This document shows, one piece after another, positions 1 to 7,901 of a stretch of DNA of 39,884 nt. Below the pieces are notes generated by a model. It was given only the letters and a program-made list of their open reading frames with translations. It did no database searches and was not told where the DNA came from. The position numbers were made by a program, and so were the translations under genes. The stretch is from Planococcus sp. CAU13 (GTDB taxonomy: Bacteria > Bacillota > Bacilli > Bacillales_A > Planococcaceae): positions 1 through 39,884 of the forward strand of contig NZ_JRGN01000178.1 in the NCBI RefSeq assembly GCF_000775575.1, written 5' to 3'. Every line of letters begins with the position of its first letter. Positions within the stretch are counted from its first letter, which is position 1.

Positions 1-32
1 TATGCCGATCATAAACGACCCTATGCCGATCA
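1..32. repeat. Two-copy direct repeat at the window edge
   Basis: The 11-mer TATGCCGATCA occurs at 1-11 and again at 22-32, a period of 21 bp. Only two copies are visible, and the array may continue to the left of the window. I cannot tell whether it is a tandem repeat, a regulatory site or chance. Confidence 0.4.
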
Positions 33-375
33 AAAATTCCAAAACAAGCCATTTGTGCACGGGAAATTACATAAAATCAGTTCTTTTCTTCCGATTATAC
101 AAGGAAATTAAAAAATGCAGCCGATACAGCTTAAAGTCCAAAAAAAACGATGTGAAAATTGCCTAAGAACAAAAAATGACCATACTCTGCATCTCTTTCA
201 GAAATAATCATTCTGCCCGATTGAGATATAATTATTTCTGTAAAGAATTTGAAGGAGGAAAAAGCAAGCTGTTCATTTCGGTGAAAATGCGCTAAAAGCG
301 GCTGAAAGTCTGCATGCAAATGGCTCGTTTTTTGATTAAAAACCTTTGCTGGCAATGGATTTGAAGGAGGGGAAA
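33..375. other. Non-coding stretch upstream of the Fic module
   Basis: I find no convincing gene here. A strong ribosome-binding-like AAGGAGG sits near 252-258, but no start codon at a sensible distance opens more than a few codons. A second AAGGAGGGG lies at 364-372, just before the Fic module promoter. A 74-codon minus-strand frame (131-355) begins with TTG, has no ribosome binding site and low-complexity composition, so I did not call it. The orphan ribosome-binding-like sequences may be remains of deleted genes. Confidence 0.35.
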
Positions 376-384
376 TGGTATAAT
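376..384 (+). promoter_or_regulatory. Extended -10 promoter of the Fic module
   Basis: TGGTATAAT at 376-384 is a perfect -10 hexamer (379-384) with the TGn extension. The -35 position (about 356-361, TGGATT) is poor, as is common for extended -10 promoters. The predicted start near 391 leaves only about 19 nt of leader before the antitoxin start. Confidence 0.55.
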
Positions 385-409
385 AAAAGAATGAAAGGTG
401 GTCATTATT

Positions 410-598
410 TTGACGAAATTAGTTAACCGTATTTCTTTTGAACAGGCTGAACATGCCATTTCCTATGCATCGCATTCACTTCATGTCGAAGGCTTTGATG
501 TGACTCATGAGGATTGCAACTTTGTCCGGTCGGTTTTGACAGGGGAAAAAACGGAAGCTCAATTCCATAAGGCCATTCGAAACCGGTTCAATGTCTAG
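410..598 (+). CDS. FicA/VbhA-like antitoxin of a class I Fic pair
   Basis: This small protein (62 aa) is the probable antitoxin of the Fic toxin that follows. Its helical N-terminal half contains S23-LHV-E27-G28, which fits the (S/T)xxxE(G/N) inhibitory motif of Fic proteins; in class I systems this motif lies on a separate antitoxin (VbhA, FicA), and its glutamate blocks productive ATP binding in the toxin. The TTG start at 410 is chosen because AAAGGTGG (394-401) lies about 8 nt upstream; a GTG at 398 would sit on that ribosome binding site. The gene overlaps the toxin start by 8 nt, so the two are translationally coupled. Family assignment rests on motif, size and position, not on a search. 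Confidence 0.72.
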   Translation: MTKLVNRISFEQAEHAISYASHSLHVEGFDVTHEDCNFVRSVLTGEKTEAQFHKAIRNRFNV

Positions 599-1181
599 GT
601 ATAAGCATTCTTCCATGTATTGTTATCCGGAATCGGACGTTCTGATCAACCATTTTTCCATCATGGATGATGACAAGCTGAAGGAAGTGGAAAAGGTTTA
701 TTCACTGTTGCGCCTTTCTGAACTGAACTTGAAAAAACCGGCTGATCCGGTTGATCTGGCGGCATTCATCGAGATCCATCGAACCATTCTGCAGGATGTC
801 TATCCGTTTGCCGGCGAATTGCGGAAAGAGATGATTTCAAAAGGATCTTCATCTTTTGCGCATCCGGACCATATCGAAACGCAACTTCACCGAATTTTTA
901 ACGAATTGGAAGAAGAAAATTACTTGAAAAATCTTCCGCGAGAGCAAATGATTCAGCGCCTCGCTCATTTTCTGGCGGAACTAAATGCACTGCATCCGTT
1001 TCGCGAAGGCAACGGCCGCACCGTCCGTGAATTTGCGCGGCAGCTGATGGCAAATGCCGGCTACCAGCTGGACTGGGAGAAAATTGCGGGACCGGCTGAA
1101 ATCATCAATGCTTTTGTGGATTCGTTTAACTCGACGAACGACCGGCTGGAAAATTTACTGGATGAAATGATAAAACCATAG
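591..1181 (+). CDS. fic: Fic-domain AMPylating toxin (class I)
   Basis: This is a Fic protein (196 aa), an enzyme that transfers AMP from ATP to a hydroxyl side chain of a target protein. The core motif HPFREGNGRTVR is intact at residues 135-146, with catalytic His135, the acidic Glu139 and the GNGR anion-binding turn. The flap SKGSSSFAHP is at about 83-92. The N-terminus (YCYPESDVLIN) is typical of short bacterial Fic toxins. There is no internal inhibitory helix, and the inhibitory motif lies on the preceding gene, which defines class I. Known relatives (VbhT, FicT) modify DNA gyrase and topoisomerase IV; that target is inferred for this protein. The ATG lies inside the last codons of the antitoxin gene, an arrangement that favours antitoxin being made first. 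Confidence 0.9.
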   Translation: MSRYKHSSMYCYPESDVLINHFSIMDDDKLKEVEKVYSLLRLSELNLKKPADPVDLAAFIEIHRTILQDVYPFAGELRKEMISKGSSSFAHPDHIETQLHRIFNELEEENYLKNLPREQMIQRLAHFLAELNALHPFREGNGRTVREFARQLMANAGYQLDWEKIAGPAEIINAFVDSFNSTNDRLENLLDEMIKP

Positions 1182-1217
1182 GATTCCGCGTGCAGATTGC
1201 GGAGATCCTATGGTTTT
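1172..1217. terminator. Bidirectional terminator, fic / AAC(3)
   Basis: Inverted repeat AAAACCATAGGAT..CCGC (1172-1189) against GCGG..ATCCTATGGTTTT (1199-1217). The A and T runs at the ends make it work on both strands, and it overlaps the 3' ends of both convergent genes. Confidence 0.85.
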
Positions 1218-2019
1218 ATTGTTGTGGGTTTTCTTTCAGCCACCCGGTGCCAAATTCCACCAATGGCCGCATGGCAACCAGCTTCGTTTCTGCCTGGCCG
1301 AGACGGCCGATCTGGATTTTTCCTGGATAATCTTTGGCGATTTCCGGGAAACGATCCGAATCCATATCAACGCAGTCAAAACGCTGCCACACCCGCTCGC
1401 CGTTTACCATAACCGCAGCTCCCTGCGGAGAAGTTGAGCGGCTGTCCTGCATAAACTCGGCATAATGCAAAGCTGTACACGAATCAAAGCCCACACCGAT
1501 GAACAGGATCTTTATGTCCGACTGCATCATTTTCGCAAGGGGTGAACCTTCTCCGAACGAATCTTCCAGCGGGTGATCGCGCATCCACTCAGCAGCATCC
1601 TTGCCCCATGCCATAAACGAATGGGCGGGGTGCGGGCTTCGGATAGTATCGGGATGGCGGTGGAAACATTCGGCAATTTTCCCCATGCCGCGCAGTGCAG
1701 ATAAATACGGATCATAGGCGGGCAGATTGTCCCGTAATTGCTGGTGCCAGTTTTCAGGAATCGGTGGTTCCATCCAGTAAACCGGGTCGGAATTGTCAGC
1801 TGACTGAGAAGGCATCACAATGGTTCCGTCCGCGGTCACAGTTTCCATCAGCGCTTCGACCACCGCCTGCGCGCCTCCGGCAATCCAGCCCATCGACTTC
1901 AGCGAAGAGTGAAGCATGATCTGGTCGCCTCTCTGAATCCCGTGTTCTGCCAATTGCTGTTTCAACGAATTTTTTGATTGAAACTCCGGTGTATTTAAAA
2001 TAGTCATCAATTCAGTCAT
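1216..2019 (-). CDS. AAC(3)-family aminoglycoside N-acetyltransferase-like protein
   Basis: 267 aa protein of the Antibiotic_NAT/AAC(3) fold (YokD- and FrbF-like), which transfers an acetyl group from acetyl-CoA. Supporting motifs are MLHSSLKSMGWIAGG near residue 34, a VMPSQS segment near 93, LRGMGKIAE near 135, and RSPHPAHSF near 152, which carries the catalytic-type histidine of the family. Length is normal. The start has an excellent AGGAGGT about 8 nt upstream. Chromosomal members of this group in Bacillales often have unknown natural substrates, so aminoglycoside resistance should not be assumed. The gene is a single-gene unit, convergent with fic and divergent from the thioesterase gene; a possible extended -10 (TGGTATATT on the minus strand) lies near 2040-2050. 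Confidence 0.85.
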   Translation of the reverse strand: MTELMTILNTPEFQSKNSLKQQLAEHGIQRGDQIMLHSSLKSMGWIAGGAQAVVEALMETVTADGTIVMPSQSADNSDPVYWMEPPIPENWHQQLRDNLPAYDPYLSALRGMGKIAECFHRHPDTIRSPHPAHSFMAWGKDAAEWMRDHPLEDSFGEGSPLAKMMQSDIKILFIGVGFDSCTALHYAEFMQDSRSTSPQGAAVMVNGERVWQRFDCVDMDSDRFPEIAKDYPGKIQIGRLGQAETKLVAMRPLVEFGTGWLKENPQQ

Positions 2020-2129
2020 GATGCACCTCCTGTCATTTCAATATACCATAAGGCCGGAAGTTGCCGCTGTGGGCTTTTATCGTTAGCATTGAATAAACAG
2101 CAGTGCATTTAAACTGGAGGGGAGTGGTG

Positions 2130-2609
2130 ATGATGGAAGCAAGATTAATGAAAGAATCAAGAACGATTCAGTCGAAACTGGTGCTGCCGCCTGACACAAA
2201 TCATATGAATTCGATTTTTGGGGGAGTCGTGCTGGCGTACATCGATGAAATCGCCGGTATCGCGGCGATGAAACATGCGCGCAGACAAGTGGTCGTAACG
2301 GCATCCATCGACTCGGTCGACTTCCTGTCATCGGCGCATGTCGGCGATGTACTGGAACTCGAAGCAAACGTTACGTCAACCGGACGCACTTCAATGGAGG
2401 TCTATGTGAGGGTAAAGTCAATCAACCTGCAGACCGGTGAAGAGAAGCTTACTACTGAATCATTCCTGACGATGGTCGCAATGGGCGATGACGGCAGGCC
2501 GACACCGGTTCCGGCTGTCATTCCCGAATCGGAAGGCGAGAAGAAATTTTTCGAAACAGCGCCGGCTCGCAGGGAATACCGCAAACAGCGCGCGAAAACG
2601 CCGAGATAA
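2130..2609 (+). CDS. Acyl-CoA thioesterase, hotdog fold
   Basis: 159 aa cytoplasmic thioesterase that hydrolyses acyl-CoA to fatty acid and CoA (YkhA/YciA group). The signature NHMNSIFGG..LAYIDEIAGIAA carries the central hotdog helix with the catalytic Asn and Asp. It is followed by strand VVTASIDSVDFL and the domain typical of acyl-CoA hydrolases. The C-terminus is basic and unstructured. The reading frame is open from 2103, but GGAGGGGAG at 2116-2124 supports the start at 2130 (GTG at 2127 and ATG at 2133 are alternatives). No operon partner. Confidence 0.88.
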   Translation: MMEARLMKESRTIQSKLVLPPDTNHMNSIFGGVVLAYIDEIAGIAAMKHARRQVVVTASIDSVDFLSSAHVGDVLELEANVTSTGRTSMEVYVRVKSINLQTGEEKLTTESFLTMVAMGDDGRPTPVPAVIPESEGEKKFFETAPARREYRKQRAKTPR

Positions 2610-2644
2610 AAAAGGTTCCGGATCGGTGTTCGGAACTTTTTTAT
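2608..2644. terminator. Bidirectional terminator after the thioesterase gene
   Basis: AAAAAAGGTTCCG (2608-2620) pairs with CGGAACTTTTTT (2631-2642) around a 10 nt loop. It serves the thioesterase gene and the convergent DUF421 gene. Confidence 0.85.
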
Positions 2645-3150
2645 ATGTCTTTTTCGCTCTGAACATTGGCCAGCGTATTTCCTGGATCCCCTTGAATGAC
2701 CGACATGCTGCCGTCGGTTTCCAGCACGACAGCCTGCACTTCTTCCATACTGCCTTTGCCCTGATTGCGGACGGCCTGCAGGATCTCGACTTTATTGATG
2801 CGTTCTTTTTTCATCGCATCAGTCAAAAAATTGCCGTTCAGGTAGAGCAGTCTGGGTTCTGATTTTATGATTTTATTGAAACCATCCGACCGCAGCGCAA
2901 AAAAAGTAATTGCATATTGCATCGCAATCAGCAGCGCGAATGCGGTCAACCCTTCAAGAAGGCTGATGTTGCTGTCCAATAGAATGGTGGCCAGCGTAGA
3001 GCCGAGTGCTACTGTCACCACGAGGTCAAATGCGTTCAGTTTTGTGAGGGTCCGCTTTCCCGATATCCTCAAAAAGAAAATCAGCCCGACATAGGCGAGA
3101 AAACCGACAGTGACAATCCGTACGAAACTGTCCCATGTAATTTCAAACAT
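2641..3150 (-). CDS. DUF421 (YetF-family) membrane protein
   Basis: 169 aa protein with three predicted transmembrane helices in the first ~85 residues and a soluble C-terminal domain, the usual DUF421/YetF layout. The conserved segment RISGKRTLTKLNAFDLVVTVALGS is present. The C-terminal YetF domain contains LLYLNGNFL and ends in SMSVIQGD. The molecular role is unknown; YetF-family proteins have been linked to stress and spore germination in Bacillus. The frame is open to 3216, but AAAGGAG 7-8 nt before the ATG at 3150 and the membrane start MFEITW favour the shorter form. Confidence 0.85.
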   Translation of the reverse strand: MFEITWDSFVRIVTVGFLAYVGLIFFLRISGKRTLTKLNAFDLVVTVALGSTLATILLDSNISLLEGLTAFALLIAMQYAITFFALRSDGFNKIIKSEPRLLYLNGNFLTDAMKKERINKVEILQAVRNQGKGSMEEVQAVVLETDGSMSVIQGDPGNTLANVQSEKDI

Positions 3151-3318
3151 CAAACGAGCTCCTTTCTGTGGAAAACTATCGAAACCAAGTCTTCTCATAG
3201 TCTCTCTTTTCCCCACATCTCTTCGAACAAACGGAATTCAGCAATTCAGCTGGCCGCATAGAAACAGAAAAAGGGGTATATAGAACAGAAGGGGCATTAT
3301 AAATGGAGGGGAGATAAA

Positions 3319-3525
3319 ATGAATGCTTTTCTGAACATCATCCGTTATACGGGATTGGTGATTTTCGGAGTCGCCATCATTTTGCTGCTGGCGGCCATGA
3401 TGAATTACTTTGTATCGTTCACTGATGTTGCCTGGATGCAGCCGGTTTTCATCCGGTTTTATTTATTCCTGGCAGTTACGGGAATCCTGGCTTATATTTT
3501 GGTCAGGTTCCGGAGAAGGAAATGA
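3319..3525 (+). CDS. Small two-helix membrane protein, unknown function
   Basis: 68 aa protein with two predicted transmembrane segments (about 9-30 and 44-63) and a basic tail VRFRRRK, which should keep the C-terminus in the cytoplasm. GGAGGGGAG lies just upstream of the ATG. I do not recognise a family. It stands alone between two minus-strand genes. Confidence 0.65.
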   Translation: MNAFLNIIRYTGLVIFGVAIILLLAAMMNYFVSFTDVAWMQPVFIRFYLFLAVTGILAYILVRFRRRK

Positions 3526-3533
3526 AATGGATA

Positions 3534-3560
3534 GAAAAAAGGGCAGCCCGCGGGCTGCCC
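3534..3560 (-). terminator. Terminator of the SEC-C gene
   Basis: A perfect 20 bp palindrome, GGGCAGCCCG + CGGGCTGCCC (3541-3560). On the minus strand it is followed by TTTTTTCTAT (from 3540 downward), so it ends the SEC-C transcript. The plus-strand side lacks a clean T run. Confidence 0.8.
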
Positions 3561-3577
3561 TTAATTACATACTCATT

Positions 3578-4597
3578 TTATTTTTTAGCCAGCAATCCAT
3601 CAAAATACGCGCCGAATTCCTTCGAACGTTTCAGGATCGTGCTTGATGCCACGCCGAACTTTTCGCTTAATTGCTTCGGTGCAAGCATCGGGCCTTTGAT
3701 CAATTCATGGTCCTGCAGGAATCTCCAGTAACCGCCTACCAGTGCTTCAGGCTTTTGTACGCTCGGCTGCTGGCTTGTCAGGTAGCTGGTCAGGATGCTT
3801 GTCACATTATCAACGGTTTCATCATCAAAATCCGCTTCTGAAATGTGTTTTTTCAATTCGTCCATCACGGATTGATGTTCTGGAGAAAGCTCGATGCTTT
3901 CGTCGACTGTGCCGGTTGAATACTTGACGATGCTTTCGACAACCGCCAGATAATGGTCGCGGACATATTGTTCACCGTCAGTCGCGTTTTCTTTTTCCAT
4001 GTCAGCTTTCAGCTTGCTGAAGAACGGGTCAAATTCGCCGACAATGGTCAAATAGCCATTCAGGAACAATGCGCCTTCTTCACCGACGCGAGGGTCGGGC
4101 AAGAGAATGGCAAGCAGTCCCTGGCCATCTTCCATATCTGTCGGGGGCTGATCCGCCATTGTATATATATCGCCGGTAAAAGCATCTTTGAACTGTGCGG
4201 AACTTTCGTCGCCTTTGATGTACTGGCCAACGAAGACTTTCACGTCATTCCACTTTTTCAATACATCCTGAGTGGAAGGGCGCTGGGAAAGCTCAATCTG
4301 CTTTTCCAGGTGCTGCTTCCAGAGTTCAGGTTTTTTCATGAACAGGAAATTCTCGATGACAAATGCCTGGGCATCCGTTTCCGCCATCGTATTCATCAGG
4401 CGAGGCTGCCATTCCTGCTGCAGTTCACGGAAATCCGCCAGCTGTTCCTGATTCGGATTTTCTGAAAAGAACAATTGGCGCACTTTGAATAATTCATCGT
4501 TCACCAGGTCGTTGATCGACACGGACTGCTCTCTTCCGTGACATTTCTTATATTTCTTGCCGCTGCCGCATGGGCACGGATCATTTCTTCCTACCAT
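3578..4597 (-). CDS. SEC-C metal-binding protein with C-terminal HTH-like segment
   Basis: 339 aa cytoplasmic protein. Residues 1-22 form a SEC-C zinc motif ([17 protein letters not shown]), the same module found at the end of SecA. The middle is acidic and helical without a family I can name. The end (about 300-335: [24 protein letters not shown]) looks like a helix-turn-helix. A role in nucleic acid or ribosome-linked quality control is only a guess. AGGTGA precedes the start. Confidence 0.75.
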   Translation of the reverse strand: MVGRNDPCPCGSGKKYKKCHGREQSVSINDLVNDELFKVRQLFFSENPNQEQLADFRELQQEWQPRLMNTMAETDAQAFVIENFLFMKKPELWKQHLEKQIELSQRPSTQDVLKKWNDVKVFVGQYIKGDESSAQFKDAFTGDIYTMADQPPTDMEDGQGLLAILLPDPRVGEEGALFLNGYLTIVGEFDPFFSKLKADMEKENATDGEQYVRDHYLAVVESIVKYSTGTVDESIELSPEHQSVMDELKKHISEADFDDETVDNVTSILTSYLTSQQPSVQKPEALVGGYWRFLQDHELIKGPMLAPKQLSEKFGVASSTILKRSKEFGAYFDGLLAKK

Positions 4598-4621
4598 TCA
4601 AATCACCTACATTTTTTCTTG

Positions 4622-4650
4622 AGTGTACCATACATTGGCGCTACGCTCAA
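4622..4650 (-). promoter_or_regulatory. Sigma-A promoter of the SEC-C gene
   Basis: On the minus strand TTGAGC (4645-4650), 17 nt spacer, TACACT (4622-4627), with a TGG extension before the -10. It lies 25 nt upstream of the start codon. Confidence 0.6.
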
Positions 4651-4681
4651 AAGTCCGATGATTCTGACGGACATAACCGCA

Positions 4682-5590
4682 TCACTTCCCGGTAAACAGC
4701 TGAATCTCCAATGCGTCCAGCACATGCTGCGGCACGAAAAAGCGGGCGGTGACGAGCGGATCGACCACCTGGCTGATCTGCGCTTCGCCTGCGGCACTCA
4801 TGAGCATCGTCATGTCGCTGACGCTGAGGTCCGTGTGCGGCAATAAAAGATCAATCATTTCTTCGGTTGCGGTTTTCACGGCTTCATCAAGCGTCATTGC
4901 CGAAACGAGCAGAGAGACGCCCTCTTTATTGACGAGCACCGGGAATTTGGAATGGAAGCCTTTGACCACTTCAAGTGTAACGGTGGCGCGTCCCGGAACT
5001 TCTATGCCTGAAACGCTGACTTCGCCGTCGCCCATGGCCGCGTGAAAATCACCCAGGGCGAATAAAGCACCGTCAGCGAAAACCGGAAAGTAGAGTGTGG
5101 CGCCTTCCGTGATCTGCTTCGTATCCATGTTTCCGCCGTGTGCACCTGGAGTCCCGCAGGAAACCGGTTTGCCTTCGGGAGCTACTCCGATTACACCAAT
5201 CATCGGATTCAACGGCAGCTGCACTTTATCACTGAAATGAGCTTTGCCATTTTCAATGGGAATGATTTTGGATTCCATCGCTTCAAAGCGGTGCCCCATG
5301 ACACCGAGGTCAGGGCCGGTCACCATAACGCCCTGTTCACCAATTTCCAGTTTATCGATCGTCACTTTGAGCAGGTCGCCGGCAACAGCGCCTTCGACGT
5401 AAATTGGACCCGTCGCCGGGTTGATCCGGTTCCAGTCGATTGCCGAAACCTCCTGATCCGCCGACTGAATTTGATTCGTAAAGCAATCGTAGGTTTCAAT
5501 GCTGACCGTGTCACCCGATTGCACATGCAGGACCGGGGTGTTGGCGCTCGAAAATGAGTAGATAACATCTTTTGTCGATAATGTATGCAT
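4682..5590 (-). CDS. Acetamidase/formamidase family protein
   Basis: 302 aa cytoplasmic amidohydrolase that releases ammonia from short amides (formamide or acetamide). Conserved family segments are GPIYVEGAVAGD, GVIGVAPEG, CGTPGAHGGNMD and ALGDFHAAMGDGEVS, which include metal and active-site residues of the FmdA/AmdA fold. A GTG at 5599 is in frame, but AAGGAG sits directly against it; ATG at 5590 has the correct 8-9 nt spacing. Formamide is the product of hutG, found 5 kb away, so a shared nitrogen-scavenging role is possible, though the two units are separately transcribed. Confidence 0.88.
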   Translation of the reverse strand: MHTLSTKDVIYSFSSANTPVLHVQSGDTVSIETYDCFTNQIQSADQEVSAIDWNRINPATGPIYVEGAVAGDLLKVTIDKLEIGEQGVMVTGPDLGVMGHRFEAMESKIIPIENGKAHFSDKVQLPLNPMIGVIGVAPEGKPVSCGTPGAHGGNMDTKQITEGATLYFPVFADGALFALGDFHAAMGDGEVSVSGIEVPGRATVTLEVVKGFHSKFPVLVNKEGVSLLVSAMTLDEAVKTATEEMIDLLLPHTDLSVSDMTMLMSAAGEAQISQVVDPLVTARFFVPQHVLDALEIQLFTGK

Positions 5591-5621
5591 ATAGAACACT
5601 CCTTTTCTTACTATTTAAATA

Positions 5622-5650
5622 ATTGTATCAATCGGCTGTTTGAATAGCAA
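5622..5650 (-). promoter_or_regulatory. Sigma-A promoter of the acetamidase gene
   Basis: On the minus strand TTGCTA (5645-5650), 17 nt spacer, TACAAT (5622-5627), with TGA immediately before the -10 (extended -10). It is 31 nt upstream of the start codon. Confidence 0.6.
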
Positions 5651-5723
5651 AGCCCCGGATGCGCACAGTTCAGCAGTATAGTATGATGATAGAAAACAAA
5701 TTGATTACGAGGAGGCGTCTGCT

Positions 5724-6257
5724 TTGCGATATGAAGCTTCAGAAATGCTGATCTCCTGGATGAAAGTGATTATTTTGGCGGCGCTGGTCATTTTAGGTGC
5801 CCGGCAATTCATATACGAGCCGGTCGAAGTCCACGGCAAATCGATGATGCCGACCTTTGAAGAGAACGACAGGATCATTTTGATGAAAATCAGTGAAATA
5901 AAAAGATTTGATATGATTGTTTTCAAAGTGAATGATGATAAAAATTACCTTAAACGTGTTATTGGCATACCGGGGGACACGGTGGAGGTTACAGATGACC
6001 AGCTCTATATCAACGGGGATCAAGCCGAAGAACCTTATCTTGAGGAGAATCGGAAACTGGCAAAGCACTTGGGCTATGACCGGTTAACAGAAGATTTTCA
6101 GGAATTGACGGTGCCCCCGGGCTATTATTTCGTTCTGGGCGACAATCGCCTGAACAGTGTCGATTCCCGGATGCTGGGCTTTATAAATGAAGACAGCGTG
6201 ATCGGGGAAGTAAAATTCAGGCTCTCGCCGATTGAACACTTGGGACCGGTGCAATAG
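5724..6257 (+). CDS. lepB: Type I signal peptidase
   Basis: 177 aa membrane-bound serine protease that removes signal peptides from exported proteins, on the outer face of the membrane. One N-terminal transmembrane helix (about 12-30) is followed by the catalytic Ser40 in GKSMMPTF, the catalytic Lys77 in YLKRVIGIPGD, and the family box GDNRLNSVDSR. Size fits the SipS/SipT class of Bacillus. The TTG start is supported by GAGGAGG (5709-5715) with 8 nt spacing; no other in-frame start fits. Possible clients in this window are the M14 peptidase and, less likely, HtrA, whose anchor is normally kept. Confidence 0.93.
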   Translation: MRYEASEMLISWMKVIILAALVILGARQFIYEPVEVHGKSMMPTFEENDRIILMKISEIKRFDMIVFKVNDDKNYLKRVIGIPGDTVEVTDDQLYINGDQAEEPYLEENRKLAKHLGYDRLTEDFQELTVPPGYYFVLGDNRLNSVDSRMLGFINEDSVIGEVKFRLSPIEHLGPVQ

Positions 6258-6282
6258 GAGTGGAAGGAAAGAAGGGAATTCT

Positions 6283-7707
6283 GTGAAAATTATCGTACTG
6301 TCGCAAAATGACCTGGAAGCGCAGGGCCTGAAATGGTTGATCGAATCGCATATGAACGGAGTGGAAGTGTCGTTCAGCAAAGAAGACGCCGCCGATTGCC
6401 TTGTTATTGACATGGACCTTTGGAATGAGGAACTGAACAAGGAATTTTCCAAGCGCAATATTCCATGGATCGGCCTGTCATCTGATCGGACTTTCCTGAC
6501 AGCTTACCGGGCACTGAAAGGCAAAGCCACTGATTTATTGTTTCGGCCATTTGATCCTTTATTGCTTGTCAAACAGCTTCAGCAGATTCGTTTTCAGCTG
6601 CGCAATGAAAGAAAAGGGCAGGGAAATATGGAAAGAACCTACCTCAGGTACGAGGACTTCTTTGATGCCGATGTTTTGACGCCGGAGATTACGCTGGCCG
6701 CTTTTGTGCTGCCTGATAAAGCGGGTTACCCGTTTTTGAGCAAACAGCTGAAAAAGTATCCTTTTCATAAAGGTGCGGAAATTTTCGCTTTCTCTGATTT
6801 TGTCCTTGCCGCTTTTCTGACCGTTGATGAACAGTCATGCATCGAAGAAAGCCGGATGTTCCATGAATCATGGAAACGGGAAACAAGAGAGGATCTGTCG
6901 ATTTTCGTTAATGCCAACCGACGCGCTAAACTGAAAGACTATTATCAGGATACCCGGGATATGACTTCGCTGATCTTTTATGAGGGCTATGACATTTCAG
7001 TCATCGAACACGAACCGATGGCCTGGCTGCCGGTCGATCCTTTTCTGACACCTGTTGAACAGCGGCAGTGGATTGAAATGCTGGAGAATAAAGACACACG
7101 TGCAATCCATGCCTGGATGCAAAATGAGTTCCTGTCCTATTCCCGCCCTTATCCTGACCCCGAAATGATCCGCGTGCGGCTGACCAGTGTGTTGGCTCAA
7201 GCCCGCCGCTACATGAAATCGGTCCATCTGGTGGATGGACAATGGGAAAAAAGCTATCATGAAATCTTTGAAATCATCGTGAAAGATCCGGTCGTCTACC
7301 GAATCGCGCAGTCGACGCTGAACTTCATTGTCAATCTGGTTTCAGCAGCTGTGCAGAAAACGGAAAAAGGGGAATCCGCTGCATCTGAACAAATTCGTGC
7401 ACTGATGGAAGCGAATTACTGGAATCCCGATTGGAACCTTTCAGCCTGCGCCGAACAGTTGCAGATGAACAAAAGCACGTTAAGCCGCCGTTTTCAAAAA
7501 CAGAATGGCCGAAAATTCAGCGAGCAGCTGATGCACATCCGCATCCGTGAAGCAAAACGGCTGATGAAAGAAACGGATATTTCACTGGACGAAGTCGCAC
7601 GGCTCAGCGGTTTTGGCACCGCTTCCTATTTCAGCTCCGTCTATAAAAAGTACGAAAATCTGACTCCTTCCCAATACAGGCAGGGGGAGTTGCAATTCTC
7701 AAAATGA
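6283..7707 (+). CDS. AraC-type regulator with degenerate receiver domain
   Basis: 474 aa DNA-binding protein. Residues 1-105 look like a response-regulator receiver, but the acidic pair is reduced to SQND (7-10) and the usual KPF lysine is Arg in FRPF (87-90); D43/D45 remain. The middle (110-360) is a long region of no family I recognise. The last ~100 residues hold two helix-turn-helix units of AraC type (LSACAEQLQMNKSTLSRRF and DEVARLSGFGTASYFSSVYKK), ending in the typical PSQYR. No kinase gene is adjacent. The gene sits directly before hutU in the same direction and is a strong candidate for the hut regulator. GTG at 6283 is chosen because the earlier frame start lies inside lepB and GAAGGGA precedes the GTG. 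Confidence 0.8.
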   Translation: MKIIVLSQNDLEAQGLKWLIESHMNGVEVSFSKEDAADCLVIDMDLWNEELNKEFSKRNIPWIGLSSDRTFLTAYRALKGKATDLLFRPFDPLLLVKQLQQIRFQLRNERKGQGNMERTYLRYEDFFDADVLTPEITLAAFVLPDKAGYPFLSKQLKKYPFHKGAEIFAFSDFVLAAFLTVDEQSCIEESRMFHESWKRETREDLSIFVNANRRAKLKDYYQDTRDMTSLIFYEGYDISVIEHEPMAWLPVDPFLTPVEQRQWIEMLENKDTRAIHAWMQNEFLSYSRPYPDPEMIRVRLTSVLAQARRYMKSVHLVDGQWEKSYHEIFEIIVKDPVVYRIAQSTLNFIVNLVSAAVQKTEKGESAASEQIRALMEANYWNPDWNLSACAEQLQMNKSTLSRRFQKQNGRKFSEQLMHIRIREAKRLMKETDISLDEVARLSGFGTASYFSSVYKKYENLTPSQYRQGELQFSK

Positions 7708-7709
7708 AG

Positions 7710-7735
7710 CGGTCTCTCTCAGAGAGCCGTTTTTA
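7710..7735 (+). terminator. Terminator after the AraC-type regulator
   Basis: CGG(t)CTCTC and GAGAGCCG with a three-base loop (7710-7729), followed by TTTTT (7730-7734). It separates the regulator from the hut operon. Confidence 0.75.
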
Positions 7736-7740
7736 ATTTT

Positions 7741-7880
7741 GTCAATAAACACAAAAAAATTATGAGAAAGTGAAATAAAAATAAAGTATTCAATTAAAAT
7801 AAAAGTAAAGTGAAAAAAATTAATAAAATTAAAATAATTTATAATTAATTAACTGAATAATTAATATAAAATGAAAATAT
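7741..7880. promoter_or_regulatory. Extremely AT-rich hut control region
   Basis: Only 15 of 120 bases at 7741-7860 are G or C, far below the rest of the window. The 9-mer AAAGTGAAA occurs at 7767-7775 and 7807-7815, 40 bp apart, close to four helical turns. TATAAT at 7840-7845 and TATAAA at 7865-7870 are possible -10 boxes, but neither has a good -35, which suits an activator-dependent promoter. I infer this region drives hutUIG and may bind the AraC-type protein. Confidence 0.5.
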
Positions 7881-7901
7881 ACACAAAGGAGGAATACAAA
7901 A

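Noticed and set aside
131-355. 74-codon minus-strand frame before the Fic module
   Set aside because: TTG start without a ribosome binding site, Phe/His-rich composition typical of a shadow frame, no recognisable family.
3271-3280. GGGTAT before the small membrane protein gene at 3319 as a sigma-B -10
   Set aside because: No GTTTAA-like box at 12-15 nt upstream.
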